From the NCBI GenBank assembly GCA_016722565.1, contig JADKIU010000004.1, positions 186,001 to 250,000 on the forward strand: 64,000 nt of DNA. The letters run 5' to 3'. The stretch comes from Bacteroidota bacterium. GTDB taxonomy: Bacteria > Bacteroidota > Bacteroidia > 2-12-FULL-35-15. Shown here piece by piece: positions 1 to 7,611 of the stretch; within the stretch, counting starts at the first letter, position 1, and every line of letters starts with the position of its first letter. A program made the translations under genes and the position numbers. Below the pieces are notes generated by a model that saw nothing but the letters and a program-made list of their open reading frames with translations, did not search any database and was not told where the DNA came from.

Positions 1-3000
1 TAGGTTCCAATACATAACGGACTGCAAGAAGCGGCCGCACATCCGGAAGACCATGCATAATTATATGCAGGTGTTCCACCAGAAGGAATCACAATGGTTT
101 GTCCGTTACATGCACCATTACAAGTCACGTCAATACCAGCAATGGCAAGTGTAATTTGAGGATCAGCAAATACGGTAACAGTACTTGTTCCAGTACATCC
201 GCTGGCATCGGTTACTAACACCGAATAGGTAGTGGTAGTAGCAGGTGAAGCGGTAGGAGTCGCGGTGGTAGCACCAACAAGTGATGCAGCCGGAGTCCAG
301 TTGTAAGTAAATCCAGCACCGGTTGGTGTAACACCTAAAACAGTGCTAGCACCAAAACAAATGGTATCATTTAATCCGGCATTAACAGTTAAACCCGGGT
401 TTACGGTAACAGTAGCAACAGCAGTTGATGAACAACCCAATGAAGTACCGGTAACGGTATAGGATGTAGTAGCAGCAGGAGTAACATTAATTGGATTGGT
501 AGTAGCACCAGTGGACCAAGCATAGGTAGTAGCACCAGCAGCAGTTAATGTTGCAGTACCTGCAGGACAAATACTGGTAGAGTTTACAGTAGTTACCGGA
601 ATAGGGTTAACGGTAACGGTAGCAACAGTAGTAGATGTACAACCCAATGAAGTACCAGTAACGGTATAAGTAGTTGTAGTAGCAGGTGTAACAGTAATCG
701 GGTTGGTTGTAGCACCAGTAGACCAAGCATACGAAGTAGCACCGGCAGCGGTTAAAGTAGCCACATCACCAGCACAAATAGTTGGTGAGTTAACGGTAGT
801 AACAGGTAATGGATTTACAGTTACGGTTGCAATGGCTGTACCCGTACATCCTGCAGATGTGCCGGTTACTGTGTATGTTGTGGTGGTTGCCGGTGTTGCA
901 TCAGCAGTATTTACTCCTGTTGATGTTGCGCCTGCAGTCCAAGTATAAGTTGTTCCACCGGTAGCAGTTAAATTTGCAATTTGTCCCGCACAAATAGTTG
1001 GTGAGTTTACAGACACAACTAAAGCCGATGCAACGGTAACGGTTGCAACAGCAGTTGATGAACATCCCAAAGATGTTCCAGTAACAGTATAAGTTGTTGT
1101 TGAAGCAGGTGTTGCGGTTGCAGTATTTACTCCTGTTGATGTTGCGCCAGCGCTCCAAGTATATGTTGTAGCTCCACCGGCAGTTAAGGTAGCGGTAGAA
1201 GCAGGGCAAATTGTTGGAGAATTTACGGTAGTAACCGGAATAGGATTTACAGTAACTGTTGCAATAGCAGTTGACGAACAGCCTAAAGATGTTCCAGTAA
1301 CCGTATAGGTTGTTGTGGTAGCTGGTGTAACTGTAATTGGATTTGTTGTAGCACCGGTGGACCATGAATACGTTGTAGCCCCAGCCCCTGTTAATGTAGC
1401 AGTTGCACCAGCACAAATGGTCGGTGAGTTTACTATTGTAACAGGGATTGGATTAACAGTTACTGTTGCAACGGCTGTTCCTGTACATCCACCGGATGTA
1501 GCAGTAACGGTATAACTCGTTGTTGTTGCAGGTGTAACGCTTAGTGGATTTGCTGTTGAGCCGGTATTCCATAAATACGTTGTTCCACCTGTTGCTGTTA
1601 ATGTAGCCGTTTGTCCTGCACAAATGGTTGCAGAGTTAACGGTTGGAGTAATTGAACCACCAATAGTAACAGTTGCAATAGCTGTTGATGTACAACCTGC
1701 AGTTGTACCTGTAACGGTATAACTTGTGGTTGTTGCGGGTGTAACACTTAATGGATTTGCAGTTGAGCCTGTACTCCATAAATATGAAGTAGCACCACCT
1801 GCAGTTAAAGTAGCCGTTTGTCCAGGACAAATGGTTGGTGAATTTACAGTTGTTACAGGCAGTGGGTTCACCGTTACTGTTGCAATAGCCGTTGAAGAAC
1901 AGCCTAATGAAGTTCCTGTAACGGTGTAAGAAGTTGTTGTACCAGGTGTAACCGTAATTGGATTTGTAGTGGCGCCTGTTGACCAAGCATATGTTGTGGC
2001 ACCTGCTGCAGTCAATGTTGCAGTAGCACCTGCACAAATGGTTGGAGAGTTAACGGTTGTAACCGGAATTGGGTTTACCGTAACAGTGGCAACAGCAGTG
2101 CTTGTACAGCCTCCAACAGCAGTTCCTGTAACGGTATATGAAGTTGTAGTTGCAGGTGTAACAGTAATAGGGTTAGTGGTTGCACCAGTAGACCAGGCAT
2201 ACGTAGACGCTCCTGCACCCGTTAATGTGGCGGTTGCTCCAGCACAAATGGTTGGTGAATTAACCGTTGTTGTTGGTAGTGGATTTACAGTAATGGTGTA
2301 GGTACTTGTTGGTCCGGTACATCCCGCTAAGCTAGGGGTTATGGTGATTGTTGATGTAATTGGAGCTCCTGTTGCATTGGTTGCAGTAAAAGCAGGTGTG
2401 CTGGTTGCTCCGCTAGCTCCAAGTCCTATTGCGGTATTCGAGTTCGTCCAGGTAAATGTTGCACCAGCAGGTGTGCTTGCAAAAGTATTTGCAGCGACAG
2501 CAGCTCCTGCGCAATACGTTTGGTTGGCCTCTGCAGTAACCGTTGGTAATGGGTTAACTGTAACAGTGCTGACAGCCGTGGTAGTACATCCGCCAAGGGT
2601 GTAGGAAACAGTATAGGTTGTAGTTGATGCCGGTGTAACGTTTATTGCAGCCGTAGACGCCCCACCTGGAGCCCAAGAATATGTTCCACCTCCGGTAACA
2701 GGAGTTGCTGTTAATGTTGTGGTGGCACCTGCACAAATGGCTGGAGAATTCACGCTAACAGCACTACCAGCAGCTCCACCAATAGTGATTGTGCTTACTA
2801 AGTTTGGAGTACAAGCATATGCATCTGATACGGTGCATGTATAGGTTACACCGGCTGTTAATCCGGTTACACTTGCTGTTCCTGCGCCACCGCCAACTGC
2901 GGGAGTCCAAGTATAGGTGAATGGAGGAAATCCGTTAACAACAGTTGCTGTAGCGGTTCCATTGTTTACACCACAAGAAGCAGGAGTAGAAGCTAATGTT

Positions 3001-3767
3001 AAGGTCGGTACGTTTACACATTGCAAGAAATCAACAAATACACCGGAATCGTAGGAACAATCTCCGGCATCTGCGATGGCCAGCTTGAAATGATAGGTGG
3101 CGCAAGGGGTCAGATTCACATTGGAGGTTATTTGTGTGGTTAATCCATCGTACTGAATCGTTGTTCCACCCGTATTGTTGACGTAATAGGCGGCATTCGT
3201 TGTGGCATTGATGTTATCGATACTTGCCGGGATTCCGCCTGGAATTACTGCAACGTTTTGGTTGGTGTAAGAACCGCCCAAAGGGTTTGGTCCAGTAATA
3301 AAAAATCCAAATGCATCGTTAAATCCGGAGCTCACAAATTCAGGATACTCTTCCGAACCGAATACAAATCGGATGGTGAGCTGGTTACATTGCGGAATGA
3401 TATCAAATTCAAGAATACAAACATCTTCATTTGCTTGCGGATCAAGAGTTGTAAGTTGAGGGTCGCTGAAAGATGTTCCGTAGCAACCGGTAAAACTTGT
3501 GCTATTGTTGGGACCAACGGCACCGGTAGCGGTTCCTGTCGTCAATAAAATTCCATTCGCCATACCTATACTAGAAGCTGCTCCACCAGTAAATGTTCCG
3601 TAGGCAGCAGTATTACAGTTGATGGTTGCTCCGCTAATCGTTAATCCTGAGCCAACAAATCCTGCCAAAATAGAAGCAGGCGTACCTCCTGGAGTAACAG
3701 TTATTTGTGCATTTGAAGTGATACTAACTACACAAAGAATCGTGAGAAAGAAAATTATTTTTTTCAT
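1..3767 (-). CDS. Partial giant secreted repeat protein with choice-of-anchor L domain (3' end off window)
   Basis: The frame opens at an ATG at 3767 and was followed on the minus strand to base 1 without a stop, so about 1255 N-terminal residues are visible. Residues 1-20 are a signal peptide ending in SNAQ. Residues about 21-250 match the choice-of-anchor L domain: the hallmark VFGSEEYPEF starts at residue 135 and is followed by FNDAFGFFI. From about residue 330 come roughly ten Thr/Val-rich units with the core TVNSPTICAG, WSTGATTN and SYTVTGT. After them, close to the window edge, TCNGACNG and SGGTPAYNYAW resemble SprB-type repeats. Such proteins in Bacteroidota usually end in a T9SS sorting domain, and I infer one lies beyond the edge. 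A cell-surface adhesin or gliding-related role is likely but not proven. Confidence 0.85.
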   Translation of the reverse strand, partial: MKKIIFFLTILCVVSITSNAQITVTPGGTPASILAGFVGSGLTISGATINCNTAAYGTFTGGAASSIGMANGILLTTGTATGAVGPNNSTSFTGCYGTSFSDPQLTTLDPQANEDVCILEFDIIPQCNQLTIRFVFGSEEYPEFVSSGFNDAFGFFITGPNPLGGSYTNQNVAVIPGGIPASIDNINATTNAAYYVNNTGGTTIQYDGLTTQITSNVNLTPCATYHFKLAIADAGDCSYDSGVFVDFLQCVNVPTLTLASTPASCGVNNGTATATVVNGFPPFTYTWTPAVGGGAGTASVTGLTAGVTYTCTVSDAYACTPNLVSTITIGGAAGSAVSVNSPAICAGATTTLTATPVTGGGTYSWAPGGASTAAINVTPASTTTYTVSYTLGGCTTTAVSTVTVNPLPTVTAEANQTYCAGAAVAANTFASTPAGATFTWTNSNTAIGLGASGATSTPAFTATNATGAPITSTITITPSLAGCTGPTSTYTITVNPLPTTTVNSPTICAGATATLTGAGASTYAWSTGATTNPITVTPATTTSYTVTGTAVGGCTSTAVATVTVNPIPVTTVNSPTICAGATATLTAAGATTYAWSTGATTNPITVTPGTTTSYTVTGTSLGCSSTAIATVTVNPLPVTTVNSPTICPGQTATLTAGGATSYLWSTGSTANPLSVTPATTTSYTVTGTTAGCTSTAIATVTIGGSITPTVNSATICAGQTATLTATGGTTYLWNTGSTANPLSVTPATTTSYTVTATSGGCTGTAVATVTVNPIPVTIVNSPTICAGATATLTGAGATTYSWSTGATTNPITVTPATTTTYTVTGTSLGCSSTAIATVTVNPIPVTTVNSPTICPASTATLTAGGATTYTWSAGATSTGVNTATATPASTTTYTVTGTSLGCSSTAVATVTVASALVVSVNSPTICAGQIANLTATGGTTYTWTAGATSTGVNTADATPATTTTYTVTGTSAGCTGTAIATVTVNPLPVTTVNSPTICAGDVATLTAAGATSYAWSTGATTNPITVTPATTTTYTVTGTSLGCTSTTVATVTVNPIPVTTVNSTSICPAGTATLTAAGATTYAWSTGATTNPINVTPAATTSYTVTGTSLGCSSTAVATVTVNPGLTVNAGLNDTICFGASTVLGVTPTGAGFTYNWTPAASLVGATTATPTASPATTTTYSVLVTDASGCTGTSTVTVFADPQITLAIAGIDVTCNGACNGQTIVIPSGGTPAYNYAWSSGCAAASCSPLCIGT
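385..2310 (-). repeat. Tandem array of nine ~207-bp repeat units inside the adhesin-like gene
   Basis: Nine in-frame copies of a 69-residue unit (two are about 72 residues, with a GVNTA insertion) recur with a period of about 207 bp. The conserved TICAG/TICPG cores lie near 2244, 2037, 1830, 1623, 1416, 1209, 990, 775 and 568. A more divergent tenth unit lies upstream, near 2540-2750. The copies differ at scattered silent and conservative positions, so the array is not freshly duplicated. It is extracellular in the protein and probably forms a chain of Ig-like beta domains. Confidence 0.8.
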
Positions 3768-3910
3768 GCTATAATTTAGTTTAGAGAGCGGAGATGAATT
3801 ATAAGTTGGGCTTATAATTAATTCCATTAATTATAGGATGCACACTAAAAAGAAAAGGTTGCACTAGGAAATGGTTATCTATTAACAATTTGCAATAGAA
3901 TTGTGGATAT

Positions 3911-5665
3911 CTAAAATTCGATGTCGAGGTCGAATTTCTGACGGAAGGCAAGAATTGCCGGGTTCTTTTCGGATAGCCGCTTGTAACGATCGGTAGCAGT
4001 ATACAGATTCGTTTTGTCCTCTATAGAGCTCATAACTAATTGAAGCTGAATAGAATAGTTGTTTAGTTCCTTGCGTAAGTAGCCTAAAAAATTAATTTTA
4101 TCTTCATTGATGGATTCTTCTATCGCTTTATTATTGATTGAAAATTCAATAATGAAGTTTTCTTTTAAAACCGGTTTTTTATTTAAAAGGCTGGTAGATA
4201 GATTGGTTTTTCCTTTTTCTTTTAATCCGTTGGCATATTTCTCCCACGTTTCTTCCAATTGTTGTTGGTTGAAATTACTTTTTGGTTGAGAAGAATTAAT
4301 TTGCTCCAATTGCTCCGGAGTGCTTTTTTCATTTTTTTTATCCGAATTCAAATGTTGATTGATAGAAGGAGTAATCGATTTAATGATTGGCTTCTTTACA
4401 ATAGTTGCAGCTTCAGCTACTGGAGCTGCTTTTTGAATGGGGATGGAAGACGGGATGCTTTCTCCTTTTGGTTTTTCAACAGGAGCCGTGGCAGTTGCTT
4501 GCGGACGATTTTGTTTGGTAGCGGACTTACTTATGAGGAGTATGTCATTTTTTTTTTCAGCCTCAATTCCAATTGAATTGAGCGAACAAAGCTGCATTAG
4601 CGCTAGCTCCACCTGGAGTCGATGATTTTTACTCGACTTATAATTGATATCGGTCTTATTTAGGATTGTTAATCCTTTTACCAACAATGGTAAGGAGCAT
4701 TTTGCTGATTGCTCTTTGTATTTTTCACGAATGTTTGTTCCAACCTCCAAAAGTTGTAACGTTTCCGGATCTTTTCCAACCAAGAGGTTTCTGAAGTGAT
4801 CACCCATTCCTGCAACAAAATTATGACCATCAAATCCATTGTTTAAGATGTCGTTGAAAATCAATAATGCGGAAGAAATATTTTCAGTTAAAATAGCATC
4901 CGTTACTTTAAAATAATAATCGTAATCTAAAATATTTAAGTTGTCGATTACAGCTTTGTAGGTAACATTCGTTCCTGCGAAACTGACAATCTGATCAAAG
5001 ATAGAACAAGCGTCACGCAAGGCACCATCGGCTTTTTGAGCGATGATGTGTAATGCATCTTTTTCAGCGGTAATGTTTTCGTTGCCGGCAATGTAAGCCA
5101 AATGATTGGCAATGTCTTCGATTTGTATTCTGTTGAAATCAAAAATTTGGCAACGGGATAATATCGTAGGAATGATTTTATGCTTTTCTGTTGTCGCTAA
5201 AATAAAAATAGCATGTTTGGGTGGTTCTTCCAGTGTTTTCAAAAAGGCATTGAAAGCCGCCGAAGAGAGCATGTGAACCTCATCGATGATGTATACTTTG
5301 TGAGTTCCTAATTGGGGTGCAAAACGTACTTGATCAACTAAATTTCTGATGTCGTCCACAGAATTGTTAGAAGCAGCATCCAATTCAAAAACATTCAGAG
5401 ATGCACCACTATTAAAGGATTCGCAGGATTCACATTTGTCGCACGCTTCAATTTCTGAAGTGCGGTTCGTACAATTAATTGTCTTTGCTAAAATACGAGC
5501 ACACGTTGTTTTACCAACGCCACGTGGACCGCAGAACAAAAACGCATGTGCTAAATGTTCCGTTTTGATAGCATTTTTTAATGTATTGGTAATATGCGCT
5601 TGTCCAACAACCGTATTAAACGTTGCCGGGCGATACTTACGAGCCGATACAATAAAATTTTCCAT
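3911..5665 (-). CDS. dnaX: DNA polymerase III subunit gamma/tau
   Basis: This is the clamp-loader ATPase of the replicative DNA polymerase. The P-loop GPRGVGKT is at residues 46-53. Four zinc-binding cysteines follow at 65, 75, 78 and 81, then the Walker B segment DEVHM near 130 and the SRC sensor motif near 168. The AAA+ and collar part covers about residues 1-370. The rest is a low-complexity Pro/Ala/Lys linker (about 380-480) and a divergent C-terminal domain, as in tau subunits of this phylum. The length of 584 residues is normal. The ATG at 5665 fits the conserved N-terminus YRPATFNTVVGQ. It stands alone on the minus strand, with a TAGTTTTG promoter box 12 bases upstream. Confidence 0.97.
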   Translation of the reverse strand: MENFIVSARKYRPATFNTVVGQAHITNTLKNAIKTEHLAHAFLFCGPRGVGKTTCARILAKTINCTNRTSEIEACDKCESCESFNSGASLNVFELDAASNNSVDDIRNLVDQVRFAPQLGTHKVYIIDEVHMLSSAAFNAFLKTLEEPPKHAIFILATTEKHKIIPTILSRCQIFDFNRIQIEDIANHLAYIAGNENITAEKDALHIIAQKADGALRDACSIFDQIVSFAGTNVTYKAVIDNLNILDYDYYFKVTDAILTENISSALLIFNDILNNGFDGHNFVAGMGDHFRNLLVGKDPETLQLLEVGTNIREKYKEQSAKCSLPLLVKGLTILNKTDINYKSSKNHRLQVELALMQLCSLNSIGIEAEKKNDILLISKSATKQNRPQATATAPVEKPKGESIPSSIPIQKAAPVAEAATIVKKPIIKSITPSINQHLNSDKKNEKSTPEQLEQINSSQPKSNFNQQQLEETWEKYANGLKEKGKTNLSTSLLNKKPVLKENFIIEFSINNKAIEESINEDKINFLGYLRKELNNYSIQLQLVMSSIEDKTNLYTATDRYKRLSEKNPAILAFRQKFDLDIEF

Positions 5666-5676
5666 AATTGATAGGA

Positions 5677-5684
5677 CAAAACTA
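5677..5684 (-). promoter_or_regulatory. Putative -7 box (TAGTTTTG) of dnaX
   Basis: The minus strand reads TAGTTTTG, a match to the Bacteroidota -7 consensus TAnnTTTG. It lies 12 bases before the dnaX ATG, so the leader would be very short. No good TTTG -33 box is seen at the expected distance. Confidence 0.4.
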
Positions 5685-5744
5685 AGTATTAAAATGAGAT
5701 TTTTGTAAAATGTGCAAAAGTCGATTTTTGGTTGATAAATAGTT

Positions 5745-5887
5745 AGGTAACTAAGTGACTAGGTAACTAAGTAACTAGGTGCAGTGATAGGGCGATAATG
5801 TGATAGGGGAGATTTATGATGGAATAGGTTAAGCATTCATCCCGACTGAAATTCCTCGTAGTCACCCAGTTACCTCCTCACGTAGTC
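5745..5887. repeat. Intergenic element with 16-bp tandem and long-range inverted repeats
   Basis: The 367-bp gap between dnaX and rpsF holds two tandem 16-bp copies (aggtaactaagtgact at 5745-5760 and aggtaactaagtaact at 5761-5776). A near-perfect inverted partner, tagtcacccagttacct, lies at 5859-5875, so a long imperfect stem is possible. I see no coding frame in it. The origin is unknown; it could be a small non-autonomous element or an interspersed repeat. Confidence 0.5.
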
Positions 5888-5971
5888 GCCCCTATTAAGC
5901 TTTAACCAGCTGAAAATCATTAAAATGAGGAAAAATTTCCTGTAGGACGTGCACCCATGCAGTATTTTTAC

Positions 5972-5979
5972 TATATTTG
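5972..5979 (+). promoter_or_regulatory. Promoter -7 box (TATATTTG) of the rpsF operon
   Basis: TATATTTG is a full match to TAnnTTTG. It is followed by CGTCCCTTTTAG and lies 53 bases upstream of the rpsF ATG. The start of the transcript resembles that of tig (see the box at 49002). Confidence 0.65.
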
Positions 5980-6032
5980 CGTCCCTTTTAGAAAAAAGGT
6001 GAATAATTATTAACCAATTAAATTACAAAACA

Positions 6033-6374
6033 ATGCTAAAACATTATGAAACCGTCTTCATTATGACTCCCGTTTTGTCTGATGAACAGGCAAAGGAGAC
6101 GGTAAGTAAGTACAAAAAGTTACTTACAGACAATGGCTGCAAGATTGTAAACGAAGATGCCTGGGGCCTTCGCAAATTGCAGTATCCAATCCAAAAGAAA
6201 ACAACTGGTTTTTACCACTTGTTTGAATTTCAAGCACCTGCTGCATTTATCGCAGATTTAGAAGTTGCTTACAAACGTGATGAGCGTTTGTTGCGTTTCT
6301 TAACTGTTGCGTTAGACAAGCATGCTGTGGCTTACAGTGTTAAACGTAGAAACAAAGCGAAAGTAGTCGCTTAA
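6033..6374 (+). CDS. rpsF: 30S ribosomal protein S6
   Basis: S6 is a small-subunit protein that binds 16S rRNA together with S18. The sequence has the S6 signatures YETVFIMTP at the N-terminus, EDAWGLRKLQYPI near residues 44-56 and GFYHLFEF. Its 113 residues are a normal length. It is the first gene of the rpsF-rpsR-rplI operon (27 and 10 bp gaps), whose order places S6 beside its binding partner S18. The leader between the promoter box and the ATG is about 45 bases and AT-rich, without a clear Shine-Dalgarno sequence, as is usual in this phylum. Confidence 0.97.
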   Translation: MLKHYETVFIMTPVLSDEQAKETVSKYKKLLTDNGCKIVNEDAWGLRKLQYPIQKKTTGFYHLFEFQAPAAFIADLEVAYKRDERLLRFLTVALDKHAVAYSVKRRNKAKVVA

Positions 6375-6401
6375 TTCATTCACTAAAAAAATTCAAACAA
6401 A

Positions 6402-6668
6402 ATGGCAGACAATTCAGAAATCAGATATCTTGCACCTCCCACAGTGGATGTGAAGAAAAAGAAATACTGTCGCTTCAAAAAAAGCGGTATTAAGTATATC
6501 GATTACAAAGACCCTCAATTCTTATTGAAATTCATCAATGAACAAGGTAAAATTTTACCTCGTAGATTAACGGGTACATCAGTTAAATATCAACGTAAAG
6601 TTTCTAAAGCAGTTAAGCGTGCTCGTCACTTAGCTTTATTGCCTTATGTTGCTGATATGTTAAAATAA
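6402..6668 (+). CDS. rpsR: 30S ribosomal protein S18
   Basis: S18 pairs with S6 on the platform of the small subunit. The core shows KKKYCRFKKSGIKYIDYKD, then LPRRLTGTS and the basic helix KYQRKVSKAVKRARHLALLPY, all typical of S18. It is 88 residues long. A single N-terminal Cys remains of the metal-binding pattern seen in some S18 proteins. It is the second gene of the operon. Confidence 0.97.
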   Translation: MADNSEIRYLAPPTVDVKKKKYCRFKKSGIKYIDYKDPQFLLKFINEQGKILPRRLTGTSVKYQRKVSKAVKRARHLALLPYVADMLK

Positions 6669-6678
6669 GATTTAAGAC

Positions 6679-7125
6679 ATGGAAGTAATTTTAAAGCAAG
6701 ACGTTAAAAACCTTGGATACAAGGATGACGTTGTAAATGTAAAACCTGGTTACGGAAGAAATTTCTTAATTCCGAAAAACCTTGCAGAAATGGCGACTGT
6801 ATCATCTAAAAAGATGTTGACAGAAACAGTAAAACAACGCGCTTTCAAAGAACAAAAAGTGAAAGCTGCTGCGGAAGCTACTGTTGCTAAATTAAAAGAT
6901 TTAGTTGTAAAAGTTGGTGCTAAGGTAGGTGAGTCCGGAAAAATTTTCGGTTCAGTTACAACTGTACAAGTTGCTGATGCAATGAAAAAATTAGGATACG
7001 ATGTGGATCGTAAAAATATTACAATGAACGAAGATGCTATCAAAACGGTAGGTACTTATTCTGCGAATATTCGTTTCCACAAAGAAGTTGTTGGAACAGT
7101 TACTTTTGAAGTTGTTCCTGAATAA
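6679..7125 (+). CDS. rplI: 50S ribosomal protein L9
   Basis: L9 binds 23S rRNA and has two domains joined by a long helix. The N-terminal domain has MEVILKQDVKNLGYKDD and the signature GYGRNFLIPKNLA (about residues 25-37). A Lys/Ala-rich connecting helix (about 41-75) leads to the C-terminal domain with GKIFGSVT. The 148 residues are typical. It ends the operon and is followed by a strong terminator. Confidence 0.97.
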   Translation: MEVILKQDVKNLGYKDDVVNVKPGYGRNFLIPKNLAEMATVSSKKMLTETVKQRAFKEQKVKAAAEATVAKLKDLVVKVGAKVGESGKIFGSVTTVQVADAMKKLGYDVDRKNITMNEDAIKTVGTYSANIRFHKEVVGTVTFEVVPE

Positions 7126-7143
7126 ACTAACTTCTCAATAATT

Positions 7144-7178
7144 AAAAAAGGCAATTCAATTTTTGAATTGCCTTTTTT
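7144..7178 (+). terminator. Rho-independent terminator of rpsF-rpsR-rplI
   Basis: A 16-bp stem (aaaaaaggcaattcaa with its complement) closes on a 3-base loop and ends in a T run, 19 bp after the rplI stop. Confidence 0.9.
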
Positions 7179-7212
7179 ATTCTTACAACATTAAAGAACA
7201 ACCAATAAACCA

Positions 7213-7548
7213 ATGAATCAATTAACCATTCAAGCAGCACAAAAAAAAGTAGACGATTGGATTCAACTCCATGGCGTACGCTATTTTTCGGAATTAACCA
7301 ATATGGCTATTCTTACCGAAGAAGTAGGTGAAGTGGCACGCATTATTGCCCGTGAATACGGTGAACAATCATTCAAGAAAAAAGACAAAGGAAAAGAATT
7401 GTCGGATGAACTTGCAGACGTTTTGTTTGTTGTTATTTGTTTAGCAAACCAAACAGGTGTGGATTTAACAAAAGCACTTGAAAAAAACTTAGAAAAGAAA
7501 ACAAAACGTGATAAAACCCGTCATAAAAAAAATAAAAAATTAAAATAA
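7213..7548 (+). CDS. MazG-like nucleotide pyrophosphohydrolase
   Basis: This is a small all-alpha NTP pyrophosphohydrolase of the MazG/dUTPase superfamily, which hydrolyses (d)NTPs to monophosphate and pyrophosphate. The Mg-binding pattern is present: EEVGE near residues 36-40 and ELSDELADVLF near 62-72 (EExxE and ExxD). The single domain ends near residue 95, and the last 18 residues are a Lys-rich tail. At 111 residues it matches the short MazG-like proteins common in Bacteroidota rather than the tandem-domain E. coli MazG. The substrate is not evident. It stands between the ribosomal terminator and the large gene at 7612. Confidence 0.85.
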   Translation: MNQLTIQAAQKKVDDWIQLHGVRYFSELTNMAILTEEVGEVARIIAREYGEQSFKKKDKGKELSDELADVLFVVICLANQTGVDLTKALEKNLEKKTKRDKTRHKKNKKLK

Positions 7549-7611
7549 AAAAGACATTTCGGTGTTTTAATCCATTACACTTAATCAAATTCATCCTTAC
7601 TACTCCGCTGT

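Noticed and set aside
385..2310. Regular 207-bp repeats that might suggest a CRISPR or satellite array
   Set aside because: The period is a multiple of three, units are coding throughout, and there are no short identical repeats with unique spacers.
703..2604. Plus-strand open frames rich in Val, Ala and Pro across the first 2.6 kb
   Set aside because: They are the reverse reading of the Thr/Val repeat array. The minus-strand frame has a signal peptide, a recognised domain and continuous coding from 3767 to base 1.
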